A stretch of 9,366 nucleotides of DNA from an uncultured Aquincola sp. (GCA_937883885.1 CAKZXL010000498.1:1-9366); one strand, 5' to 3'; counted from the stretch's first letter, positions 1 through 8,277 are shown. The notes: generated by a model from the letters alone, not told the origin. Made by a program: numbers and translations.

Positions 1-539
1 AGCCTGCACCACAGGCCGAATGTAAGACTGCAGCCCTGCCTCCTGCTTCACCATGCGAAGACGTCGATTGCTATCCGGGAGGCGCCCATGTAAGCACTGC
101 CCTAAGCTCCTGGCGTACGTCCGCTCGCGTGCCCAAGCTTCCGCCAGTGCGTTCACCCTGGCCGTCGGTGTTCCAGCCTTCAATGCCAAAGCCACGTTCT
201 GCCTCCAAGGGCCCCGTGATCGCGCAGCCAGAACATCACCCTCTCGGTGTCGTGGAGGTGCCGGAGAGCGCGGCAGATCGCGCTTGCGGTCAAGCGATCG
301 ATGCACAGCAATGCCGCGGGGTAGTACTGGCAGTTGTCGATGTGGATGCTGACCACCTCGCCGCTTGCCGAGCTCGTCGCCAATGCCTCCTGGGGAATCC
401 CCCACGCTTGCGTCAGTTGCGGACCGAGGACAACCAGCCCTTCCCTGATCCACTGAGCTCGCGCCGATGCACCGCGAACCTCAGCAGCCGCCAAGCCGCC
501 TCGTGCCGAAGTCGGATGCTTGTTTCCTCCACGAATCAT
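1..539 (-). pseudogene. Frameshifted hypothetical protein, runs off the left edge
   Basis: From ATG539 a 119-residue frame runs to a stop at 180. It reads like a real protein: a WIREG helix at residues 30-34, QAWG at 44-47, a YYP motif at 72-74, FW at 103-104 and GALGG at 109-113. Right after GALGG the frame ends abruptly (RTWLWH then stop). A different minus frame stays open from about 204 to position 1 and continues in a plausible way (QNVALALKAG, then LAEAWARER). A single-base deletion near 199-203 would join the two, so I call it a frameshifted gene cut by the window edge. The ATG539 start is favoured by GGGAGG at 550-555, 10 nt upstream; TTG572 and GTG569 are in-frame alternatives. The pattern recalls small Burkholderiales hypothetical proteins with a helix-turn-helix-like feel, but I cannot name the family and give no function. 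The alternative is an intact 119-aa protein with a divergent end. Confidence 0.42.
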
Positions 540-549
540 GGCGCGCAAA

Positions 550-555
550 CCTCCC
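550..555 (-). promoter_or_regulatory. Shine-Dalgarno supporting the ATG539 start
   Basis: GGGAGG on the minus strand, 10 nt before ATG539. It is the reason for preferring this ATG over the upstream in-frame TTG572 and GTG569. Confidence 0.4.
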
Positions 556-591
556 GCAGTAAACCTCACCAAGCGAACAACTTCCCGTCAT

Positions 592-831
592 TCATCGCTG
601 TCGCGGAGCGCTGGAAGGGACATGACGTCCCGCGCGAGAGCGATCGGCGGCGCGCTCGCGCTCGGCCGCGCCGATCTCGGCGTCCAGGGCGACCATGACC
701 TCGTCGAACGAGAGACCCGGACGCGGATCGTCCAGCGCGTCCTGGATCTCGGCTGCGAGCCATCGGTTGTGAGCTGCGGTCTGATGGCCGGTTCGCATCA
801 GTTCGGCTTGGCTGGCGTCGCGGGGGTCCAT
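592..831 (-). CDS. Probable antitoxin-like small protein (RelB/ParD/stability-determinant style)
   Basis: This is a 79-residue hydrophilic protein. Its middle, about residues 21-52 (HNRWLAAEIQDALDDPRPGL, then SFDEVMVALDAEI), matches what I remember of type II antitoxin C-termini: a W-x3-E-x-Q-x-ALDDPRP segment followed by a DEVM helix. Such proteins usually neutralise a RelE/ParE-type RNase or gyrase toxin encoded just downstream. No toxin is visible here: the next minus-strand gene begins only 52 nt later (ATG539) and looks unrelated, and the overlapping start MSLPALRDSDE stops after 11 codons. The last 25 residues are Arg/Ala/Ser-rich and low in complexity, so the C-terminus may be frameshifted or degraded. 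ATG831 was chosen because the conserved part begins soon after it; GTG876 would add 15 residues, and neither has a convincing Shine-Dalgarno. The family call rests on motif memory only. Confidence 0.45.
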   Translation of the reverse strand: MDPRDASQAELMRTGHQTAAHNRWLAAEIQDALDDPRPGLSFDEVMVALDAEIGAAERERAADRSRAGRHVPSSAPRQR

Positions 832-1205
832 GTCGTTCACGGTGGTGGTCAAGTCTTGGCGACGGTTCCATCGCACTCAAGATGGAAGCATCATGTGCAT
901 TTGACTGACCCGGCGCAACGGCCGTATCCGGCGGGGGCGCGATTCAGTAAGAATGGCGGCTCGGATCGCCAGTCGTCCAAGACGGCCACGGAACTCGTGG
1001 CCCTACGATTCGACGCCTCCGCCTGAGAGGCGGCGCGGCCCACGACAGCGGTGGCGTTGACGTCTTTGGCCAGAGAGAGCCGAGAACGCAACCGCCACTT
1101 GGCGTCACCTCGGCGCAACGGTCGCAAGCAGGCTGGATGAGCGACTTTAATGTTTATGTCAACTCAGTGAGCTGAGCACTACTCACCGCGAGCCAGTTCA
1201 AACGT
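832..1205. other. Gene-free stretch with several short perfect hairpins
   Basis: I find no convincing gene; the open frames here have low-complexity, shadow-like translations. Structure is present: a perfect 7-bp stem at 984-1002 (GGCCACG/CGTGGCC, 5-nt loop) and a perfect 6-bp stem at 1019-1033 (CCGCCT/AGGCGG, 3-nt loop), which competes with another 6-bp pairing (1014-1019 with 1027-1032). An 11-mer, CGGCGCAACGG, occurs at 911-921 and again at 1111-1121, exactly 200 nt apart. There is an AT-rich patch at 1147-1162. The stretch lies downstream of mrpG and upstream of the antitoxin-like gene, so it should contain the operon terminator and any promoter for that gene. No stem is followed by a T-run, so I call neither. 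Confidence 0.4.
1163..1186 (-). terminator. Weak candidate stem-loops after mrpG
   Basis: The stem-loops lie 20-43 nt past the mrpG stop. Two mutually exclusive 5-bp pairings exist: CTCAG 1163-1167 with CTGAG 1172-1176, and GTGAG 1167-1171 with CTCAC 1182-1186. No U-run follows; the next bases on the minus strand are TTGACATAAACATTAAAG. The position suits an operon end, but the stems are short, so this is a weak call. Confidence 0.18.
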
Positions 1206-1568
1206 TCAGCCTGCGCGCCCGGAGTTCTGCTTCACGCGAGCTTCTAGCGGCGTCCGCCCAGCAGGCGGCGCTGAATCCACCTCTTGATCCAGCCCAGCCT
1301 CGCGCACCGCGGCCCGCGCCAGAAGGGGGGATGCCACGGGAAGGGTCGCGAGGAGGAAGACAAGGATCAGCAGCAGCCGCCATGTCCAGGCCGCATCGCG
1401 CACGACGAGCATCGTCCCCACGCAGACCAGCGCCAGCGCCAGCGTTCCCGCCTTGGTGGCTGCATGCTGGCGGGCCAGCGCATCGGGCAGCACGATCACC
1501 CCCCAGGCCGCGATGAGCAGCACAACGGCCCCTGTCGCGACCAGCAGAGTCCCCAACGCAGCGATCAT
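1206..1568 (-). CDS. mrpG: Na+/H+ antiporter subunit G (MrpG/MnhG)
   Basis: This is the small integral-membrane subunit of the Mrp multi-subunit cation/H+ antiporter, needed for assembly of the hetero-oligomeric complex in the inner membrane. The 120-residue protein has three hydrophobic segments (about 3-26, 40-55 and 62-80). The family signature is present: LPDALARQHAATKAGTL at 27-43, and a later LPVASPLLARAA segment at 76-87 matching the usual T-x-P-V...RAA end of the third helix. A hydrophilic tail of about 30 residues follows. ATG1568 overlaps the mrpF stop by 4 nt, which fixes the start; an in-frame start further up (1712) would lie inside mrpF and encode Arg/Gly-rich nonsense. It is the last gene of the operon. 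Length is normal for the family. Its own ion-translocating role, if any, is unknown. Confidence 0.93.
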   Translation of the reverse strand: MIAALGTLLVATGAVVLLIAAWGVIVLPDALARQHAATKAGTLALALVCVGTMLVVRDAAWTWRLLLILVFLLATLPVASPLLARAAVREAGLDQEVDSAPPAGRTPLEARVKQNSGRAG

Positions 1569-1876
1569 GACTTCGTCTCCGGAGTCCCGGAGTGCGCCGA
1601 GCGTTCGATCAGGCGCGCCCAGCCTACCGTGCCCACGAAGCCGACCAGGGCCAGGCCGATCGCCACGTCGAGGAACACCGTGCGACCGGTACCGAGCGAT
1701 GCCGCCACGCACAAGGCCACGCCCGCGGCGAGGAAGATGTCGAGCGCGACCACGCGATCGGCATGGCGCGGGCCGCGCACGATGCGCACCGAGGCGATCA
1801 ACGTCGCCAGAACGGCCAGCGTTGCCAGCACTGCGGTGGCCCAGCCCGTCGTGGCCACGTCGTCGAGCCCGATCAT
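1565..1876 (-). CDS. mrpF: Na+/H+ antiporter subunit F (MrpF/MnhF)
   Basis: This is a small membrane subunit of the Mrp antiporter; in the family it is required for a functional complex and contributes conserved acidic residues near the proposed Na+ path. The 103-residue protein has three hydrophobic segments (about 10-30, 44-62 and 67-86). The diagnostic stretch RGPRHADRVVALD is at 34-46, with Asp40, Arg41 and Asp46, and Asp70 sits at the start of helix 3. The start ATG1876 overlaps the mrpE stop by 4 nt (ATGA) and the stop overlaps the mrpG start by 4 nt, so it is almost certainly translationally coupled on both sides. Length is normal. Nothing odd was seen. Confidence 0.94.
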   Translation of the reverse strand: MIGLDDVATTGWATAVLATLAVLATLIASVRIVRGPRHADRVVALDIFLAAGVALCVAASLGTGRTVFLDVAIGLALVGFVGTVGWARLIERSAHSGTPETKS

Positions 1877-2220
1877 GCTGCCTCTCCGAACCAGGCCATG
1901 AGCGGCGGCTCGAACTCGCGCCGGATGGCCTCGACAGCGGCGGCCGCCTGACGCGTATCGAGCATGTGCAGCACCATCTGCCGCCGCGGCATGTCGATGT
2001 CGATCACGGTCGTGCCCGGCGTCAGCGAGATCATGCAGCCCAGCAGCGCCGCACCCTGCGCACTCATCGGCGCGAAGTCGATGCGCACGAAGGACGCCGG
2101 CGGCGGCGTGCCGATGGCGAGCCCCTGGCGCACGATGGCGCCGATGGTCTGCGCTCCCGAAGTCACCATGGCCCAGCCGACGCGCGCAGGCAGCACCAAG
2201 GCAGCGACGAGCCTGTTCAT
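1873..2220 (-). CDS. mrpE: Na+/H+ antiporter subunit E (MrpE/MnhE), N-terminally short
   Basis: This is a membrane subunit of the Mrp antiporter. Its 115 residues compare with about 158 for the well-studied Bacillus MrpE. The conserved C-terminal half is intact: SLTPGT at 65-70, then a TVIDID strand and VLHMLD with His85, the usual end of the family. What is absent is the N-terminal segment of about 45 residues with the first membrane hairpin; this protein begins at the equivalent of the amphipathic region before the last hydrophobic helix. ATG2220 has a strong Shine-Dalgarno (GGAAGGAG at 2229-2236, 8-nt spacer). The only upstream in-frame extension (to 2292) adds an acidic, non-hydrophobic stretch, so the shortness is not a mis-chosen start. 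Unlike its neighbours it does not overlap the preceding gene: 34 nt separate it from mrpD. It may be a lineage-specific short form or an N-terminal deletion. Confidence 0.88.
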   Translation of the reverse strand: MNRLVAALVLPARVGWAMVTSGAQTIGAIVRQGLAIGTPPPASFVRIDFAPMSAQGAALLGCMISLTPGTTVIDIDMPRRQMVLHMLDTRQAAAAVEAIRREFEPPLMAWFGEAA

Positions 2221-2228
2221 GCGAGGTA

Positions 2229-2236
2229 CTCCTTCC
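2229..2236 (-). promoter_or_regulatory. Strong Shine-Dalgarno of mrpE
   Basis: GGAAGGAG on the minus strand, 8 nt before ATG2220. It is the clearest ribosome binding site inside the Mrp cluster, at the only junction without a 4-nt overlap, which suggests independent initiation of mrpE. Confidence 0.75.
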
Positions 2237-2254
2237 GATGCTGGATGCTCGTCA

Positions 2255-3717
<1,463 letters not shown>

Positions 3718-3721
<4 letters not shown>

Positions 3722-4152
3722 GTGGGCGCCCTCCGCGATCCGGCATCATCCGCAGCGCGCTCGCGCGCGACATCGTCCGCCAGCGGCGGCTTCACCGGAT
3801 CGGTCGGCTCGGGCTCCACCCACCGCAGTGCCAGCGCATCGTCGGTGCCGACGCGCCGCACCAGTTGCATCACCAGCACCAGCGCAAAGCACAACAGCGC
3901 GAAACCGATCACGATGGCGGTCAGCACCAGCGCCTGCGGCAGCGGATTGGCCGCATCCTGCAGCACCCTTGCGCCCGCCTCGATCACCGCCGGCTGCGCC
4001 GACCCCAGGCGGCCGGCGGCCAGCAGCAGCAGATTGATCGCGCTGCCCAGCAGCGCCAGGCCCACCACGCAGCGCAACACATCGCGCGACAGCGCCAGGT
4101 ACAGCCCAGCGGCCAGCGTGATCCACAGCGCACAGGCCACGGCCCAGATCAT
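3718..4152 (-). CDS. mrpC: Na+/H+ antiporter subunit C (MrpC/MnhC)
   Basis: This is the NuoK-like small membrane subunit of the Mrp antiporter, which packs between the large subunits. Three hydrophobic helices are visible (about 3-22, 27-47 and 73-98). The strongest family signature is NPLPQALVLTAIVIGFA at 69-85; SAINLLLLAAG at 37-47 also fits. At 144 residues it is longer than the Bacillus protein (about 113), because of a hydrophilic C-terminal tail of about 44 residues (101-144) rich in Asp, Glu, Arg and Pro. The start ATG4152 and the stop at 3718 are in 4-nt overlaps with mrpB and mrpD respectively, so translation is probably coupled. Confidence 0.94.
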
Positions 4153-4628
4153 CGCGCGCCCCCGTTCGGCGCTTCGGGTGCGCCTTCATCCGCGCCATCG
4201 TCCGCCTCGTCGCTGCCGAGCAGCGCGACAGCGTAACCACCCAGCGCGCCCCACACGCACAGGTACACGCCGACGTCGAACACCAGCACCGTCGACACCG
4301 GCAGCGTGGTGAAGCCCAGCGGCACGCTGGCCCACAGGTGCGTGAGATAGGGCTTGCCCAGCACCCAGGCCGGCAGGCCCGACAGCGCGCCGACCAGCAC
4401 GCCCAGCGCCGCCAGCCGAACGGGCGAGCGCAGCGGCAGGCGCTGCGTGGCGGCATCGGGTCCATGCGCGACCGCCCACAGCACGCTGGCCGTCACCGCC
4501 AGCAGGCCGCCGATGAAGCCACCACCGGGCTCGTTGTGCCCGCGCAGCAGCACCACCAGCGACGCGGCGAGCATGACCCAGTACAGGGGCCTCGCCACCA
4601 CCTCGAGGATCACCAGCCGGCGGTTCAT
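4149..4628 (-). CDS. mrpB: Na+/H+ antiporter subunit B (MrpB/MnhB), separate from MrpA
   Basis: This is a membrane subunit of the Mrp antiporter. The 159-residue protein has about four hydrophobic helices. The MnhB signature is clear: GHNEPGGGFIGGLLAVTASV at 30-49. The C-terminus is a short acidic tail (about 139-157, with several Asp and Glu), probably cytoplasmic. ATG4628 overlaps the mrpA stop by 4 nt. The same reading frame stays open far upstream (to about 6770), but that extension is Arg/Gly/Ala-rich low complexity lying antiframe to mrpA, so it is not a fusion. B as its own gene defines the seven-gene arrangement, in contrast to the fused mrpAB found in many proteobacteria. Confidence 0.95.
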   Translation of the reverse strand: MNRRLVILEVVARPLYWVMLAASLVVLLRGHNEPGGGFIGGLLAVTASVLWAVAHGPDAATQRLPLRSPVRLAALGVLVGALSGLPAWVLGKPYLTHLWASVPLGFTTLPVSTVLVFDVGVYLCVWGALGGYAVALLGSDEADDGADEGAPEAPNGGAR

Positions 4629-6928
4629 CGGCCGGCCTCCGCCCCGCGCCGGCGCCGCACCTCGCGCAGCAGCGGCACCGCGGCCAGCAGCGACAGCATC
4701 ACCACGGTGATCTCTCCCAGGGTGTCGAGTGCACGGAAGTCGACCAGGATCACGTTGACGACGTTGCGTCCTTGTGCTGCCGGCACGCTCTGCTCGCCGA
4801 ACCAGCGCGACAGGGTGTCGTCGAACGGCACCGCCACGGCCGCGAGCAGCAGCGCCGTCAGCACGGTGGCGAAGGCGAGCGACAGCAGCAGCGCCAGCGG
4901 GCGCGCGCCGGGTTCCGGCACGCTCATCGCCTTGCCGCGACGCTTCAGTGCCAGCAGCACCGCCGCGATCACGACGACGAACACCGTTTCGACCACCACC
5001 TGCGTGAAGGCAACATCGGGGGCCCCGGCGAACAGGAACAGCACCGCACTGCCGTAGCCCACGAGCCCGGCGCCGAGCAGCAGCACGAGCCGCTCTTTCA
5101 GCATGGCAGCGGCCAGCGCGCCGACGGCGATCAGCAGCACGCCGCCTGCCACGCCCAGCGGCGGCGCCGACCACGCCGGCCACGCCAGCGCCGGCGCGGC
5201 CATCGCCAGCGGCAGCCCGACGGCCAGCACGGCGACGGCCGCGGCCACGGCCATGTAGCCCGGTGAACGGCCATGCTGCAGCCAGCGCGTGCTGACTGCG
5301 GCGACGTGCGGTATCCAGCCCAGCGAGCGTTCGTACTGCGCGGCAAGGCCGAACACGGCCAGCCGCGATGCCAACGCGTCCACCAGGCGGTGCAGGGGGT
5401 CCCAGAGCAGGAAGACCACGGCACCGATCGCGAACGTGGCGGCAAACGACAGCAACTCCGGCCCGAGCACGCGCGCCAGCGGCGCCAGCACCGGATCCGT
5501 TCCGGCGGTCATCGCCACGCCCACGGATTCGACCATCGGTTGCGCCCAGACGGGGAACAGTCCCAGGGCGACGCCGAACCCGGCCAGCACCAGCGGCGGC
5601 AGCACCAGCGCCGCGCCGCCCTCGTGGGCCTGCGGCGTTTCGTTGGCGCCCGGGTGGCGCCAGAACACGCGTACCGCGGCGACGCCGGCCACCGCCACCG
5701 CGATCGCCGAGAACACCGTGTTGGCCAGCGGCGCAAACGCGAGCACGTCGCCCGCGGCCTTGGCGTCGCCGATCAGGTCCTTGACCACGTAGCCGAACGA
5801 CAGCGGGATGCCCGCCATCGACATGCCGGCCAGTAACGCCGCCGCGGCCGTCCACGGCATCGCGTGGCGCAGGTTGCCCAGTCGATCGATCACGCGCGTA
5901 CCGGTGCCGTGGTCGACGTTGCCGGCAACGAAGAACAGCGGCGCCTTGTACAGCGCGTGCCCCAGCAGCAGCGCGCCCACCGCGACCGCGGCGCCCTCGC
6001 CCGGCATGCCCACCAGCGCCACCAGCGTGCCCAGCGTGGCCACGGTGGACCACGCGAGGATGCGCTTGAGATCGCGCTCGCGCAGCGCCAGCACCATGCC
6101 CCAGGCGGCGGTGATCGAGCCGGCCGCCTGCAGCAGCAATTGCCACAGCGGCCAGGCGTCGAGCCCGGCGTCCAGCCGCGCCAGCAGGTAGACGCCCAGC
6201 TTCACCATCGTGGCCGAGTGCAGGTAGGCCGACACCGGCGTCGGCGCGGCCATTGCGTTGGGCAGCCAGAAGTGGAACGGGAACTGAGCGCTCTTGGTGA
6301 AGGCACCTGCCAGCACCAGCAGCACGCCGGCGGTGAGCACCGGGCCGGGCGGGGTGGCCGGCAGGCGTTCGACGATGGCGCTGATCGAGGTCGTGCCCAT
6401 CGCCTGCCCGACCAGGATCAACCCGGCCAGCAGCGCCAGGCCCCCGGTGCCCGTGACCAGCAGCGCCTGTTGTGCCGACTTGCGGCTGCCCGGCTGCTCG
6501 TGGTCGAAACCCACGAGCAGGAACGACAGCACGCTCGTGGCCTCCCAGAAAAGGAACAGCGTGAACAGATCGTCCGCGGTGACGCAGCCGATCATCGCCA
6601 GCATGAACAGCGTGAGCAGCACGTACAGCCGCCGCTGCCCGGGGTGACCGGCGAGGTAGCCGCCGGCATAGACGAACACCGCGCTGCCGACGCCGGTGAT
6701 CATCAGCAGCATCAGCGCCGCCAGGCCGTCGATGCGCCAGGCCAGCGAGATGCCCAGCGCCGGCACCCATTCGATGGCCCCGGCCAGCGGCAGATCGAAC
6801 CGCGCCAGCAGCGCTGCGACGACGGCAAGCGCGGTGAGCGGCAGCAGCACGAAGCCGACACGTGCGGCGAGCCCCATGGCCGACGCATGCGCCACTGCTG
6901 TGGCGGGACGAGGCACCGGCTGTCCCAT
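4625..6928 (-). CDS. mrpA: Na+/H+ antiporter subunit A (MrpA/MnhA)
   Basis: This is the largest subunit of the Mrp antiporter, an inner-membrane machine that exchanges cytoplasmic Na+ for external H+. The 767 residues fall in order: an NuoL-like core, about residues 20-510, with Glu129 in LFLFWEATSV, Lys212 in AFTKSAQFPFHFWLPNAMAA, and His237/Lys243 in SAYLHSATMVKLGVY; then the MrpA-specific C-terminal domains, APDVAFTQVVVE at 636-647 and NVILVDFRALDTLGEI at 725-740, the MbhD/MbhE-like modules close to the proposed sodium path. Length is close to Bacillus MrpA (about 800 aa) and clearly shorter than the fused MrpAB of many proteobacteria. ATG6928 lies 2 nt after the exchanger stop codon. An in-frame start at 7168 would add 80 Arg-rich residues inside the exchanger gene and is rejected; Met18 is a less likely alternative. 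Confidence 0.96.
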   Translation of the reverse strand: MGQPVPRPATAVAHASAMGLAARVGFVLLPLTALAVVAALLARFDLPLAGAIEWVPALGISLAWRIDGLAALMLLMITGVGSAVFVYAGGYLAGHPGQRRLYVLLTLFMLAMIGCVTADDLFTLFLFWEATSVLSFLLVGFDHEQPGSRKSAQQALLVTGTGGLALLAGLILVGQAMGTTSISAIVERLPATPPGPVLTAGVLLVLAGAFTKSAQFPFHFWLPNAMAAPTPVSAYLHSATMVKLGVYLLARLDAGLDAWPLWQLLLQAAGSITAAWGMVLALRERDLKRILAWSTVATLGTLVALVGMPGEGAAVAVGALLLGHALYKAPLFFVAGNVDHGTGTRVIDRLGNLRHAMPWTAAAALLAGMSMAGIPLSFGYVVKDLIGDAKAAGDVLAFAPLANTVFSAIAVAVAGVAAVRVFWRHPGANETPQAHEGGAALVLPPLVLAGFGVALGLFPVWAQPMVESVGVAMTAGTDPVLAPLARVLGPELLSFAATFAIGAVVFLLWDPLHRLVDALASRLAVFGLAAQYERSLGWIPHVAAVSTRWLQHGRSPGYMAVAAAVAVLAVGLPLAMAAPALAWPAWSAPPLGVAGGVLLIAVGALAAAMLKERLVLLLGAGLVGYGSAVLFLFAGAPDVAFTQVVVETVFVVVIAAVLLALKRRGKAMSVPEPGARPLALLLSLAFATVLTALLLAAVAVPFDDTLSRWFGEQSVPAAQGRNVVNVILVDFRALDTLGEITVVMLSLLAAVPLLREVRRRRGAEAGR

Positions 6929-6930
6929 GG

Positions 6931-8016
6931 TCAGCGCCCTGCCCGCCGCAGCATCGTCACGCCCAGCGTCACGATGGTCAGCGGCACCACGAAACCCAGC
7001 ATCGCATCGCCGAAGGCCTGCGTCCCGTCGTGGCGCTGCGCGGCCAGCACCAGATAGGCGGTATAGACGACGTAGTACGCGAGGAACAGAGCGCCCTCCC
7101 AGCGCGCAATCTCGCGACCGGTCAGGAACACCGGCAGGCACGCGACCAGCGCGGCGAGCATCACCCACAGGTCGAAGCGCGCCACGTCCGGCGGCAGCGG
7201 CAGCGCACTGCCGGCCCCGGACGATGCCACGAGCGCACCGAGCCCGACGACGCCGAACAGATTGAAGATGCAGCTGCCCACCACGTTGCCGACCGCGATG
7301 TCGCGTTCGCCCTTGAGGCTGGCCATCACCGACGCCGCGACCTCGGGCAATGAGGTGCCGCCCGCAACGATGGTCAGCCCGATGATCACTTCCGACAAGC
7401 CGAGCGCGCGCGCGAAGCTCACCGCGGCGCGCACCAGACCTTCAGAGCCCAGAACAAGCAGCAGCAGACCGGCGACGATGAGGGCGAGTTGCATGGGCAG
7501 CCTGGCATCCCAGCGACCGGCCGAGGCGGGCTGCAACTCGTCGGCGAACTCGTCGTGCCCGGCGGCGGCCGGCTCGGCACGCGACTGGCGAACGAGGAAC
7601 ACGGTGTACGCCACGAGCGAGCCGAGCAGCAGCAGCCCGTCGAACAGGCCCAGCGTGCCGTCCAGACCCAGCACGATGAGCAGCACGGCGCCTCCGATCA
7701 TGATGGGCGCCTCCTGCCGGATGACCTGCCGGTGCACCGCCAGCGGCGTGATCAGCGCGGCGATCCCCAGGATGAAAAGCACATTGAAGATGTTGCTGCC
7801 GATGGCATTACCCACCGCCAGGCCACCCTGGTCCGACAGAACGGCGCCGGTGGACACCGCCATCTCCGGCGCGCTGGTGCCGAAGGCCACCACCGTGAGG
7901 CCCACGACCAGCGGCGACAAACCCAGGCGAAGCGCCAGCAGCGACGCCCCGCGCACCAGCAGCGCGGCGCCGGCCACCAGGGCGACGAGACCGCCGAGGA
8001 ACAGCAGCAGCGACAT
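6931..8016 (-). CDS. Calcium/sodium antiporter of the CaCA superfamily (YrbG-like)
   Basis: This inner-membrane exchanger is expected to move Ca2+ out against Na+ (or H+) coming in. The 361 residues form two homologous halves of about five helices each, joined by a hydrophilic acidic loop at about 143-172. Both alpha-repeats are intact: GTSAPE at 46-51 with GNAIGSNIFN at 69-78, and GGTSLPE at 219-225 with GNVVGSCIFN at 243-252, so both ion-coordinating glutamates (51 and 225) are present. The length is a little longer than E. coli YrbG (about 325), mainly in the central loop and the C-terminal helix. ATG8016 sits 18 nt after the lapA-like stop, with only a weak Shine-Dalgarno. Its stop is 2 nt from mrpA, so the exchanger and Mrp are almost surely one transcript. 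The exact ion preference (Ca2+, Na+, K+ or H+) cannot be read from the sequence. Confidence 0.93.
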   Translation of the reverse strand: MSLLLFLGGLVALVAGAALLVRGASLLALRLGLSPLVVGLTVVAFGTSAPEMAVSTGAVLSDQGGLAVGNAIGSNIFNVLFILGIAALITPLAVHRQVIRQEAPIMIGGAVLLIVLGLDGTLGLFDGLLLLGSLVAYTVFLVRQSRAEPAAAGHDEFADELQPASAGRWDARLPMQLALIVAGLLLLVLGSEGLVRAAVSFARALGLSEVIIGLTIVAGGTSLPEVAASVMASLKGERDIAVGNVVGSCIFNLFGVVGLGALVASSGAGSALPLPPDVARFDLWVMLAALVACLPVFLTGREIARWEGALFLAYYVVYTAYLVLAAQRHDGTQAFGDAMLGFVVPLTIVTLGVTMLRRAGR

Positions 8017-8034
8017 GGCGGGCCGGGCGCTACG

Positions 8035-8268
8035 TCAGCCGCGGACCGGCGGTCTTGTCGTGGCGCCGTGCACCCAGCTGCGGATCAACGACAGGAACAC
8101 GCCGCCCGTGAGCATGCCAAGCACGTAGACGCCCAGCAGAAGCAGCGACAGCGGCAGCGTCAGGCTGGCCGACAGGAACTGGACCGTCACCGTCTCCAGG
8201 TTCTGGAACTTGAAGAGGAACACCACCGCGGCCAACGCCAGCAGCAGCGCAAGATAGACGTATCGCAT
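8035..8268 (-). CDS. LapA-domain small membrane protein
   Basis: This 77-residue protein has two hydrophobic helices (about 3-19 and 38-60) and a short basic tail. Between them, KFQNLETVTVQFL (20-32) matches the LapA (DUF1049) pattern of an F-x-x-QN...V-x-V-x-F strand, followed by a Leu-rich helix with GVYVLGMLTGG at 46-56. LapA/YciS-type proteins sit in the inner membrane; in E. coli the YciS homologue works with YciM in controlling lipopolysaccharide synthesis, but here no yciM is adjacent. ATG8268 has a strong Shine-Dalgarno (GGGAGG at 8278-8283, 9-nt spacer). It is the first gene of the apparent transport operon, 18 nt before the exchanger. Its role in this context is unknown. The domain call is fairly secure; length is at the short end for the family. 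Confidence 0.78.
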   Translation of the reverse strand: MRYVYLALLLALAAVVFLFKFQNLETVTVQFLSASLTLPLSLLLLGVYVLGMLTGGVFLSLIRSWVHGATTRPPVRG

Positions 8269-8277
8269 TGCTCGTTT

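Noticed and set aside
891..1127. Possible 78-residue minus-strand protein downstream of mrpG
   Set aside because: Low-complexity translation, no ribosome site and no recognisable motif; it overlaps the hairpin block.
1134..1162. Sigma-70 promoter from TTGACA at 1157-1162 (minus strand)
   Set aside because: The hexamer at the right distance (CATCCA) matches the -10 consensus at only 2 of 6 positions, so I did not list it as a promoter.
4149..6770. Apparent 873-residue protein ending in MrpB
   Set aside because: Only the last 159 residues resemble a protein family. The rest is an out-of-frame reading of mrpA, rich in Arg and Gly, so it is not an mrpAB fusion.
6929..7168. Longer MrpA start inside the exchanger gene
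   Set aside because: The added 80 residues are Arg/Asp-rich and come from an out-of-frame reading of the exchanger. ATG6928 gives a hydrophobic N-terminus and tight gene spacing.
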